Shown in pieces: positions 46,976-58,070 of a DNA stretch of 64,000 nucleotides (position 1 is its first letter; each line of letters opens with the position of its first letter). The notes below the pieces were generated by a model. The model was given only the letters and a program-made list of their open reading frames with translations, had not been told where the DNA came from and made no database searches. The position numbers were made by a program, and so were the translations under genes. Origin of the DNA: Arabidopsis thaliana (taxonomy: Eukaryota > Streptophyta > Magnoliopsida > Brassicales > Brassicaceae); NCBI RefSeq assembly GCF_000001735.4, contig NC_003076.8, positions 15,379,835-15,443,834 of the forward strand, written 5' to 3'.

Positions 46976-49062
46976 TTAAGAAACAAATTTAAAACCATTG
47001 GGTAGAACATGGACCCCAAGTTGATGAAGCATGTTACTGGATTTTCCATGGAACCCAACGATCTGGTGATTATCCTTGTGAAGCACGAAGCTTGGTAATG
47101 TACCGAATCCAAAGTACGGAGAGTCTTTTTTGTTGGTCTTGAACCTAAGCATGGTTATACCTCCGATTTTATCATCATAAGTACCCTCCACTGATGTGAT
47201 ACGTTCAAGAGGATCCAACTCGAACTGCAAAACAAGAAAAAGAAATACATTGAGAATGATAATAAGTTGACCAAGTACTATATATTACGGAAATTGTATC
47301 AGTGACCTCTTGGTCTTCAGATATCGTGGTCTTGTTGCCATGATCATCTCCGATGACAACACGAGTGCTTTTGTAGTACATAAACTTGACAAAGCCTACA
47401 ACATTTTCGTTTAGTCCAATGTAGATCTTTCTTACACTGTTGAAAGTACCACCATCATCCCAAGAAGCTCCTCCACACCACCTTGTGCTTTTAGTTTCTC
47501 CACATCAGGAGTAGGAGGAATCGGGCGATAATATGCTCCAAGAGAATTAAGAGTATTCCCAACACTATTATATCCATGGAACCCAACAAGAGGACTACCA
47601 TTCTTCTCCAGCACAAATTTTCTACTACTAGCTGATCCAAATGTTGGAGAGCTTCTCTTTTTTGATGTTTTGAATGTCAATGACGTAATCCACGTGATGT
47701 TAACACTTTTCGGAGCTGCTAAGGTCCCCTCCACAGACGTGATAAATTCATTTGGATAATCAAGCACAAACTGCAATCACAAAATGTTTTGTATAAGCGC
47801 CTCAAGAACCCATATTTAAATATTCATTGTCGATGAATTTTTACGTAATAAAGTTTAAAGAATCATGACCTCCTTCTCATTTTTAACATCACGTCGATAC
47901 GGTGTCTTTTCCACTTTTCCGCCATTATCGTACTCAAACCTGACAGTATATATTTCGTTACCTATACCATCGACGAACACCTTTCTAACTCCGTCATAAT
48001 TACAACCATCATCCCAAGACATTCCTCTACAATCACCTTGGCATTCCAATTTGTTAGGAGTGGCCCTACTGAAATATGCTCCAAGAGAGTTTAGACTTTT
48101 GTCGGCATATCCATGAAACCCAATGATCTTATTTCCATTGGATGCAAGTAAAAACTTCCTGCCCTTTTTATACCCCATCATAACAGGATTGTTGAGGTTA
48201 GTTTGGAAATGAAGCCCTTGAATGGTTTCAGAAGCATCATCGTAGTAACCTTCAACATATACTAGATATTCGTTCTTTGACTGGTTAATCTCCATCTGAA
48301 AATTTGATAAAGCGTTTACTACAAGATTTAATAATATATATACTCAAATAAATGAACCTATAGTTATAATTAATAGCTACGTACCTTCTGTAAAAAACCA
48401 TCACCACCAGAGTCACCATGGATTAATCCAGTTTCTAGTTTTCCATTCTTGATATAGTCAACTTTGATGTACAGTATGCCTTCAAAACCACCTAGCACTT
48501 GGATCTTTGATACATTGTCATGGTCGAATCCATCCTCCCACTTCTTGCCTCCCATACCACCTTTCACTTCCAATCTCGTAGGAGTAATGGAAGTGAAGTA
48601 AGCTCCAAGAGAGTATATATGTACATTATCAGATCCATGAAACCCAATGATCTTCTTTCCTTTGACGGCTAGCGTAAACATGGTACACTCATAACTATAC
48701 CCCATCAGTTCAGAGGTCCTGAAATTGGTTTTGAATTGAATTGCTTGCAAACCATAAGACTTTTTGTTGTAGTAAGCGTCAACAGATTCAAGATGTTCAT
48801 CTTGTAGATGGTTTATCTCAAACTGCAAAAATAGTGAGAATAAAAATACCACAGAGTCAGCATTATATATCAACATCACCTCAAATTAAATAAGTTAGGG
48901 AATAGAGTAAACCTCTATTAATCAATACTCTATAAATTAATATACACAATAAATTAACAAATCATGTTGTACCACTGTGAATATTAACAAAACTCGATAA
49001 AATAATAATACTTTTCAAAAATCTTATATAAAAATATGGTCCTAATAACACATAAATTAATA

Positions 49063-49101
<39 letters not shown>

Positions 49102-50587
49102 ATATATAATATATGGTTTATGGTATGTTAAACATTGAATTTTTGTTAGGGTTTGTGTATCAAACAATTGTTACGTTATGTTTATAATAATCGTAATAAA
49201 AAGTAGTCATAATTTTTTTATTAGTTTCGAAATGCTTAATATGCATCAGTTTCATTTTAATAGTTTTATAGACTTTAAAAATACGATAGTTGATAAATTT
49301 ATACATATATAAATTATCTAAATGAATTCAACTATAGTCTTTGGGATTCATTCTCAAAGGAGTTTTTTGAAATATTAAATTTTCAAATACAATACTACAC
49401 AAATATAAGATATCAAAATTATTAATTTTATGTGTATCCAATTCTCTCAATTAACATTTTTCTTAAATTTTAAAAAAAAACTTAAAGTAAATATCTCTAT
49501 AAATTAATATTTATTAATATTTTGGTTCCGAGTCCCGACATTATTAATTTATAGAGGTTTTACTTATATTGATCTTCTAAGAGATGAACGTAAATTTCTA
49601 ATATGGACTTAAATGGGTGATTGGTTGGGCTGTAACTCTAGAATTTTTGCTGTAGAGATTTTGCTGTAGCTGTGTTGGTTGTAGCTGTAACTGTTATTGC
49701 TGTAAAATTATTGCTGTAAGTTTTGAACTTTAAATATTTATAAAAAATGGATTAATAAATATAATAATTGTAATAAGAGTTTATTTTTATAGTAAATAAA
49801 ATCCCTTGTATTACTAATTTAAATATATATATTATGCTGATATAAAAATAAAAAAAATCCTATGAATTCTTAATAAAATAAATCTAAATTTTACATATTC
49901 CATAGATTAATTTTGTTATATATTTATGTTGATAATTTAATTTTTTGTATTTATCTAATGAATTAAAATTTCTACAGCCAAGAAAATAGGGCTTTGAGAA
50001 ATTACTCTACTACAGCCTTAAAAAAAAAATAAAAAAAATTTGGACTGTAAGTTTAAAAATAAAGGTATAACACGATTGGTTTGTAATCAACGCTTTAAAA
50101 AAAAATAAGGTTGTAAGTCAGACTTAAAGCCCAACCAATCATGCACTAAATGAGTCTAAATTAGTATTGTTCAATCCGGAGCTGGAAAGGATCTAGCCCT
50201 TGAATTTTCTATTATATATAAAATTCGTATAAATGTTAACCATACATTTTTTTACCTTTAAGAATAGTTTACCCTATTTTAAAAGTAAATTAAAAGCAAA
50301 TAAAAATAGCAAAAACTAAAACTTTTCTTTTGGGTATTTGCGAATATTAAAATTTCTATGTGATTTTGGCCGCGTAGACATACCGTTTGTGTGAAACCAT
50401 AGTTAAAGAAACCATGGATTGATCCATCTTTTGGATTTCCACTCTTCACATAGTTGAAATAAAAGGATCCTATGCCTTGGGGACCCCCTTTTACGTATAT
50501 CTTTGTTACGTCATCATGGTCAGAACCATCATCCCACAGACGACGTTCATCTAACTTGATTCCTTTCGCTCCCAACTTTATGATCAT
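46976..50587 (-). CDS. Jacalin-related lectin, four-domain, frame broken by one base in exon 4
   Basis: Mannose-binding jacalin-type lectin family. Exons on the minus strand by comparison with the paralogue: 50587-50384, 48822-48385, 48295-47870, 47770-47307 and 47224-46976. Exons 1-3 (68, 146 and 142 codons) are intact, with repeated ends such as [20 protein letters not shown] and [20 protein letters not shown]. Each domain spans an exon junction. Exon 4 is 464 bp instead of a multiple of three: one base is missing between 47475 and 47476 relative to the second copy, so the chain runs off into a stop after LSTV. Without a rescuing splice the product has about 468 residues and lacks the fourth domain. 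Intron 1 is 1,561 bp through two transposon insertions. Recalled as At5g38540. Confidence 0.85.
48904..49566. mobile_element. Emigrant-type (pogo-like) MITE in jacalin intron 1
   Basis: The left end reads tagagtaaacctctattaat and the right end, on the other strand, taagtaaaacctctataaat; these are inverted repeats of the type I know from Arabidopsis Emigrant elements, flanked by TA. The interior is AT-rich with an (AT)n tract. The second jacalin gene has the empty site ggaata-tgttgatttt at the same place (55061 on). Confidence 0.75.
49066..49096. repeat. (AT)n microsatellite inside the MITE
   Basis: About fifteen AT units, uninterrupted. Confidence 0.9.
49613..50146. mobile_element. MITE with 3-bp TAA target duplication in jacalin intron 1
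   Basis: Ends are imperfect inverted repeats: atgggtgattggttgggctg at left and, on the other strand, gtgcatgattggttgggctt at right. Both sides are flanked by TAA (49610-49612 and 50147-50149). The second jacalin intron shows the undisturbed site (tatagactttaaaagaac). The TAA duplication suggests the PIF/Harbinger superfamily, which is an inference. Confidence 0.7.
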
Positions 50588-50599
50588 CTTGAACTAATA

Positions 50600-51205
50600 T
50601 CAATCTTCAGCTGGGTATGAAGGTGTATTGTTTTTCCTATTCAGTAATCTGCATCAGTACCACATGCATGTGTTCCTTAAGTTGGGAAGAACCAACACAA
50701 TATCTAAACTAGAAGGAAGAAAAACCAATTGATTATACTACCATGGATTAGTTAACATAAAGGGATATTTAAATTTCTACAACTTTAAATATATAGCTCA
50801 TTACGTTTACAGTGATAGATTTGATAAGATCTCACTTAAGGTTAAAGTTAAAACATTAGTGCGAATAAAGAGTAAGCATGCTTATGGGAGAGAGAGAAAA
50901 GGGCTGACCTCTGAAGATGAACAGACTTCCGTAAGTTTAGCGATGGACTTGTGTTTTTCATATATACAAGTTTTGGTCATTTTTCAAAAATGGATATTGA
51001 TATTATTATATATGAGGCTGCTGGTTGCAAGATTAAATATTAAATTTGTGAAAATATAAACTAATTGTTAAATAATTATTCAAAGACGACCAAAAGTACG
51101 TCTTCCACAAACAAACGATTATTTAAGACGACCTTGCATGATTGCATCTCATCGACAGCGTAGACTTTGTTTTTTATGATGACAAACCTACTCGTAAAAC
51201 TTAAC
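50600..51205. repeat. Upstream flank of jacalin copy 1, duplicated at 55600-56215
   Basis: Matches copy 2 through the promoter, for example gtaagcatgcttatg, gctgacctctgaagatgaac, tatatgaggctgctggttgc and caaacctactcgtaaaactt. Similarity ends abruptly after that last phrase, which marks the right border of the lectin duplication unit. Confidence 0.85.
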
Positions 51206-52048
51206 AAACAAAAGTAATATTTCAACCCGAACATTTTTCTATCGACATAATAGAATAGATTTTTTAGACCTAGACTCCAATTAAAACAGGGGTCGTTTCT
51301 ATATTAAAAAACATTTAACTTTTTATTTTACAAATTTTTTTTACTAAAATCAAAAAAGTTATATATTCTATCTTGTATATATATAAAAAAAACATTGCGA
51401 TTTTTTTTGTTTTTTACGCTTTATTGCGAGAATTTTTCTTAATAATTTTAATTAGAAACATTAACAATATATTACACAATAAAAGTTTAAAAAAAATAAG
51501 ACTAAAAAGTATATTAAAACTTCTATAGCTTTTTTAAATATACGCAATAACAATTTTGATTTTTGCCAACAAAAATATAATTATTTTTTATCATGCAATT
51601 TTAGACCAAATCAGAGTCATATACTCATATTTTATAAAGTATATCTCATGGACCATTACCTCCTAGTCTTTGTTGATCGGTTATGTCATGGGGCGAGACA
51701 ATAATTTACGCCTGCCGGATTAATAAAATAGAAATGGATTATACATTGCTTTTTTTTTCCAACTCTTTATAGTTTATTACTTTATTTGTTTATTATTATG
51801 TGAGAAATTGCCATCGCCAAGATTGAAAAATTAAATGAGCAATCTTGCAATTGTTTTTTTTTATTTTTGTTTTTTTCTATCAATCTAACCACTTGTTATC
51901 AGTATTCTGAAATGCAGTTGGTTGATGTGGTCTAAAAAGTAGAAGATGCTTCCAAATATGGAAAAAAACAATGTTTGGAATTATATTAAAACAGTAACAC
52001 TAAATTTTCTAAGTAGAAACGTACGAAAATTACTTTTTACTGTATAAA
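51206..52048. other. AT-rich spacer between the jacalin units
   Basis: Low-complexity AT-rich sequence with no ORF of interest and no recognised element up to the hAT-type insertion. Confidence 0.5.
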
Positions 52049-52881
52049 TAGAGCTGTCAAATGGTCCGTCCAAAGATCATTGGGCGTGTCCGTACAGACA
52101 GTTTTTTTTATGGGCCAAGTTGGACGGTCCATAATGGACAATGGTCTGAAAATGTCCATGCCCAATAAAGACCATGTCCATAATGATCAGCCCATTTTAT
52201 TATTGTTATTATTGATAAATCAAAAATCATGATTTTAAAGAAAAATTCAAAAATTGTATTTTTCCGCAAAAATTGTAAAAATCGGAGACTTGCATTTTTC
52301 CGACAAAACGGTAAAATTGTGTTTTTCTTACCAATACAATAAAATCACGATTTTGGCGGAAAAATTATGGAATTGCGTTTTCCCGCCAAAACCGTAAAAT
52401 TAGAGAATTGCGTTTTTCCGTGAAAACCGTAAAATTAGAGAATTGCGTTTTTCCGTCAAAATTATAAAATCGGAGAATTGTATTTTTCCCGTCAAAACCG
52501 TAATCGAAAATTTGCGTATTCCAAAAAATTGTGGAATACTATTTTTCCTTCAAAACCGTAAATAATTTAATAAGAAATAATTTATTAAAATTTAAAATTT
52601 TCATAAAAATAGAAACTTATAATGTAAAATATATAATTTGAAAATTATTTAGTTGTAATTGTAATTAAAATTATAAAAATATGATTAAAATGAAGACATG
52701 TCTATTGACTCAATTCATGCCCATGGGCAGCCCATTGTTCATACGGTCAAGCCCATATTGTCCATGGACAAAACTGGTAATATGCCCAATTAGACCATTT
52801 TTTTTTAGTCCGGAATATAGGCCGCCCATATGCATTTGGACTGGGCAAGCCCATGGACGTCCTGCCCAATTGACAGCTCTA
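52049..52881. mobile_element. Non-autonomous hAT-type element with 8-bp target site duplication
   Basis: Perfect 12-bp terminal inverted repeats: TAGAGCTGTCAA at 52049-52060 and TTGACAGCTCTA at 52870-52881. They are flanked by TGTATAAA (52041-52048) and TGTATAAC (52882-52889), an 8-bp duplication with one mismatch, as expected for hAT. Near both ends are repeated ATGGACA/TGTCCAT and GGGCCA/GCCCA motifs in both orientations, typical subterminal repeats. The middle (about 52250-52570) holds a degenerate minisatellite of about 35 bp. No transposase is encoded. Confidence 0.88.
52250..52570. repeat. 35-bp degenerate minisatellite inside the hAT-type element
   Basis: Units like ttagagaattgcgtttttcc followed by gtgaaaaccgtaaaa recur, for example at 52400 and 52435. 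About eight units of decreasing similarity can be followed on both sides. Confidence 0.75.
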
Positions 52882-53130
52882 TGTATAACACGCATTGCCA
52901 AAATTTCTACATGTATGTGTGTATATAGATTTAGCTCATAAATGTAAATTATGGAACCAAACCGTAAGACGAATTTGGGACAATGTGTTTTTGCATTTTG
53001 GGTAAGAAAATCAACACTTGCTGAGAAGTATCAGAGCTTAAATGTTAGGAGAAGAAAATTATATTGTGATAGTTGAAGATGTGATGTCATTAAAACATGA
53101 CTTATTAAAAGAAAAAGTAAGAGAACGTTA

Positions 53131-55587
53131 TTAAATAAATTTAAAACCGTTGGGTATAACGTGGACCCCAAGTTGATGAAGCATGTTACTGGATTTTCCA
53201 TGGAATCCAACGATCTGGTGATTATCCTTGTGAAGCAAGAAGTTTGATGTTGTACCAAATCCAAAGTATGGAGATTTTTGTAAGTTGGTCTCGAACCTAA
53301 GCATGGTTATACCTCCAGATGTATCATCATAAGTACCCTCCACTGATATGATATGTTCAAACGGATCCAACAAGAACTGCAAAACAAGAAAAAAAAAATA
53401 CATCGAGAATGATAATAAGTTGACCAAGTACGATAGAAATCTAGAACTTTAAATTATGGAAATTGAATCAGTGACCTCTAGGAGATCAGATGAAAGGGTC
53501 TTGTTGCCATGATCATCTCCGATGACAACACGAGCGTTTTTGTAGTACAAAAACTTGACAAAGCCTACAACGTTTTTGCCTAGTCCAATGTAGATCTTTC
53601 TAACACTGTTGAAAGTACCACCATCATCCCAAGAAGCTCCTCCATCACCACCTTGTGCTTCTAGTCTTTTCACATCAGGAGTAGGAGGAATCGGGCGATA
53701 ATATGCTCCAAGAGCTTTAATATTATAACCAGGACCAATATATCCATGGAACCCAACAAGAGCGCTACCATTCTTCTCCAGCACAAATTTTCTACCAGGA
53801 GACGATGATCCAAATGTTGGAGAGGTTCTCCCTTTTGATGTTTTGAATGTCAGTGAGAGAATCCACGTAATGTCAAAATTAGTCGGAGTTGCTAAGGTCC
53901 CCTCCACAGACGTGATAAACTCATTTGGATAGTCAAGCACAAACTGCAATCAGAAAACAACTTCGTATAAGCGCCTAAAGAACCAATATATAGTATCAAT
54001 GAAATTTTACGTTACTAGATTTAAAGAATCATGACCTCCTTCTCATTTGTAACATCACGCCGGTACGGAGTCTTTTCCACTTTTCCGCCATTATCGTACT
54101 CAAACCTGACACTATCTATATCACTTATACTATCGACATACACCTTTTTTACGCCGTCATAATTACAACCATCATCCCAAGGCAGTCCTTTACGATCACC
54201 TTGGCATTCCAGTTTATTAGGAGTGGTCGTACTGAAATATGCTCCAAGAGAGTTTAGGCTTTTGTCGGCATATCCATGAAACCCAATGATCTTATTTCCA
54301 TTGGATGCAAGTAAAAACTTCCTGCCCTTTTTATACCCCATCATAACAGGATTGTTGAGGTTAGTTTGGAAATGAAGCCCTTGAATGGTTTCAGAAGCAT
54401 CATCGTAGTAACCTTCAACATATACTAGATATTCGTTCTTTGACTGGTTAATCTCCATCTAAAAATTTGATTAAACGTTTACTACAAGATTTAATAATAT
54501 ACTCAAATAAATGAACCTATAGTTATAATTAATAGCTACATACCTTCTGTAAAAAACCATCACCACCAGAGTGACCATGGACTAATCCAGTTTCTAGTTT
54601 TCCATTCTTGATATAGTCAACTTTGATGTACAGTATGCCTTCAAAACCACCTAGTACCTCGATCTTTGATACATTTTCATGGTCAAATCCATCGTCCCAC
54701 TTCTTGCTTCCCTTACTACCTTTCACTTCCAATCTCGTAGGAGCAATGGAAATGAAGTAAGCTCCAAGAGATAATATATGTACATAATTAGATCCATGAA
54801 ATCCAATGATCTTCTTTCCTTGGACGGCTAGCGTAAACATAGTACACTCATAACTATACCCCATCAGTTCAGAAGTCCTGAAGTTAGTTTTGAATTGAAT
54901 TGCTTGCATACCGTAGGACTTTTTGTCGTAGTAAGCGTCAACAGATTCAAGATATTCACCTCGTAGATGGTTAATCTCAAACTGCATAATTAGTGAAAAT
55001 ACAAATACCACAAAGTCAGCATTATATATCAACTTCACCTCAATATAAAATGAGTTAAGGAATATGTTGATTTTCTAGACGATGAACGAGAATTGCTAAT
55101 TATAGACTTTAAAAGAACTTAGAGTAAACTTTTACTACTTACATTTTACCGTTAAAGGATAATTTTCCCTTTTAAAAATGAATTAAAAAGCAAATAGAAA
55201 ATTAAAAAAAAAAAAACTAAATTAATCGGCAGCCTTATCAGATCTACATCAAAATAACATTGACTTTTCTTTTGACGGATATTGCCAATATAATATCAAA
55301 ATGTTTATGTGATTTGGCCTTGTAGACGCATAGGTAGCCGCCGATTTTTAGAATACCGTATATGTTCCAGAACATACCGTTTGTGTGAAACCAGAGTCAA
55401 AGTAACCATGGATTGATCCATCTTTGGGTTTTCCATTCTTCACATAGTTGAAATAAATGGATCTTATTCCTTCACGACCACCTCGTACGTATATCTTTGT
55501 TACATCATCATGTTCAGATCCATCATCCCACTCCCGCTGATTACGTTCATCTGACTTGATTCCTTTCGCTCCCAACTTTTGGATCAT
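53131..55587 (-). CDS. Jacalin-related lectin, four jacalin domains, intact
   Basis: Carbohydrate-binding (mannose-type) jacalin-related lectin. Exons on the minus strand: 55587-55378, 54981-54544, 54458-54036, 53943-53476 and 53376-53131 (70, 146, 141, 156 and 81 codons plus stop), 594 residues in frame. Four jacalin domains run in tandem, each starting in the end of one exon ([69 protein letters not shown]) and finishing in the next (KIIGFHG..., LGAYF). There is no signal peptide, so it is probably cytosolic or nuclear like other Arabidopsis jacalins. It serves as the intact reference for the broken copy at 46976-50587. Recalled as At5g38550. Confidence 0.94.
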
Positions 55588-55599
55588 CTTGAACTGATG

Positions 55600-56215
55600 T
55601 TATCAATATTCAGCTGGATATGAAGTGGTTCTTGTGTTTCCTAGTACAATAATCTGCATCAATATCCACATGTGTTCCTTAATTAAATTGGGAATATTAA
55701 AAAAACAAAACATATTGTCAAGCGAAGAACCAACACAATATTTAAGATCACCAATTGCAGAAACGGAACTACTGTAAGAGGATATCTAAAACTATGCTCA
55801 TTACGTTCACATAAATAATAGATTTCGATAAGATCTTATTTAAGGTTAAAACATTGGTGCGAATAAGAAGTAAGCATGCTTATGAGGGAAAGAGAAAAGA
55901 GCTGACCTCTGAAGATGAACAGACTGCTATGCTGATCAGTAAGTTTAGCGATGGACTTGGCTTTTTTCATATATACAAGTTTTGGCCATTTTTCTAAAAT
56001 GTATATTTATATTGTTATATATGAGGCTGCTGGTTGCAAGATTAAATATTAAATTTGTGAAAATATAAACTAGTTGTGAAATAATTATTCAAAGACTACC
56101 TAAAGTACGTCTTCCACAAACAAACGATTATTTTAAAACGACCTTGCATGATTGCATCTCATCGACAGCGTAGATTTTGTTTTTTATGATATGACAAACC
56201 TACTCGTAAAACTTG
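55600..56215. repeat. Upstream flank of jacalin copy 2 (duplicate of 50600-51205)
   Basis: Same phrases in the same order as in copy 1, ending caaacctactcgtaaaactt. The two units then diverge completely, and here the LINE fragment begins. Confidence 0.85.
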
Positions 56216-56670
56216 TAGGTGGACTTCAGTTTCGAGCATTTATTGTTTGGCATTATTTTTAGAAACATAAAACCAACTTCAACGTGACATGTGATCAAAT
56301 GTGCTCTTGGTCATCGAATCTCAATCCAACATGTGTGTTTTGTCAAGTTCCATTTGAGACAAGGGATCATTTGTTTTTCAGCTGCACATTCTCGGCTCAA
56401 ATCTGGGAACATCTTGCCAAGCGAATTCTCATGCAAGATTTTACTTTGGATTACTCTGCTTTGCTAAGTATTGTCTCCACTTCTCAGTTCTCGAAGACGC
56501 ATCAATTCATTTTACGCTACGTATATTTAAAGCGACAGTCCATTCAATTTGGACGGAAAGAAATCGAAGAAGACATGGTGAGCTTCCCATCTCTGCATCG
56601 GTAATAATTCAAGTGATTGACCGGACAGTTCGGAATCGGCTTCTATATATATCTTCAAATGGGTTCAACC
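56216..56670 (+). mobile_element. LINE-type retrotransposon fragment (zf-RVT region)
   Basis: Plus-strand 56284-56530 encodes CVFCQVPFETRDHLFFSCTF, then IWEHLAKRIL and THQFILRYV, the same zinc-binding reverse-transcriptase tail seen at 3470-4110. A two-base shift near 56523 moves the continuation (VHSIWTERNRRRHGELP) to another frame. It abuts the border of the lectin duplication and is not functional. Confidence 0.8.
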
Positions 56671-56769
56671 TCCATGAGAGATGGACTGCAACTCTGGTTT
56701 GCAACCAAACCGTAAAGCTTCAGCATTGGTCATTCATTCAAAAAAAGAAAAAAAAAATCTGCACGTCCA

Positions 56770-58070
56770 ATCCTACTGGTTAACCAGTGTTACAGATATT
56801 TATCGGGTTTGAGTTTACTGTTAATATCCGACAATTTAAAAAGCGCAAAAATCCACAAAAATTTGGCACTAACTTGTGATCTGGTAAACTGGTCGGGTAT
56901 TCGTTTAAAAATATATATATTTGATTTTGGACAAAAAGATAGAGTTTTAGTGTATTCACTGTTCATTATTGAATTATTTCAAAACTTTTTTAAGTTCTTC
57001 GTATTCACTATCCTACTATCTTAGTATTTTTTTACCGTGTTTTAGTTAGATTTATAAATTTTAATCACTTTCTTATTATTGTTAGACTTTATATTTTGTT
57101 AAACATGATCTGATTATTTTTATTATTAATAAAACTCAAACATATCTTTTCTCGCGATTTCATGAAGAAAAATATTTTAAATTTGTTTATACAATATTTC
57201 TCAAACAATAAATCAAACTCAAAATGATGAATATTATAAATTGTTGTTGTTATTTTAGAAAAATAAATTTTAATGAAAAAACCCTCAAGTTTAGACTTAT
57301 CCATTTTAAAACTCTCAACTTATTTTTAAATAGAAAAACCCAGTGGTCAGTGTTTTCACACTCGGTCCGACCGGTTGAACCGTGACCCAAACATTTTTCT
57401 GATTTAGGTTTAGTGCTAAAACCCGACAAGTTCAAAATCAAAAAAACCCACAAAAACTCACTATTAACCTATGATCCGGTGAACCGGTCGGGTGTGGGTT
57501 TTAAAATATTCTCTTTATTTTGGAATATAATATGAGATTTTAGACTTTATTCAATCATTTTTAGAAATCTTTTCAGTTCGTAAACTCATTTTATGGTTTA
57601 CATTTTGACGAAGACTTTACAATGCCGCCTTAAAAATGAAACGAATGGTGAGTGAGACACCCGATATTAGTTGTGTAAATTCACGATGTTTTACTAGTTT
57701 ATTTCCGTCATTGGTGATCTACTACTATATTTGTTATGGTATTAGACGTTTAGTTGGATTTAAAAAATTTAATCACTTTATTATTATTGTTTGATTATAT
57801 ATATATATATTATTTATTTTTTTTATTATTATTTTTTGGTATAAATGATTTTATATTTTATTAAACATAATCTGATTTTATATTTTATAAACATGATTAT
57901 TTTTATTTTTTAATTTATAAGAACTCTAAAATCTTATTAATATTAAATTTATTAAATAAATTTTAATTAATTGACTTATGGTCCAACCTGGTTAACCCGA
58001 TGACCCAATAATCGAGAAGGTAGTCGGGTTCACTGTCCGGGTCGGGTTTAATCTTGGACCATCAATCATC
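56770..58070. repeat. Dispersed copies of a tccggtgaaccggtcgggt-type repeat
   Basis: Three stretches share a motif family: about 56775-56905 (tgatctggtaaactggtcggg), 57350-57505 (tgatccggtgaaccggtcgggt) and 57975-58060 (ggtccaacctggttaacccg). The first two also share aaatccacaaaaa and ttttaatcactttattattg-like context. It looks like nested degraded repeats; no coding content. Confidence 0.5.
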
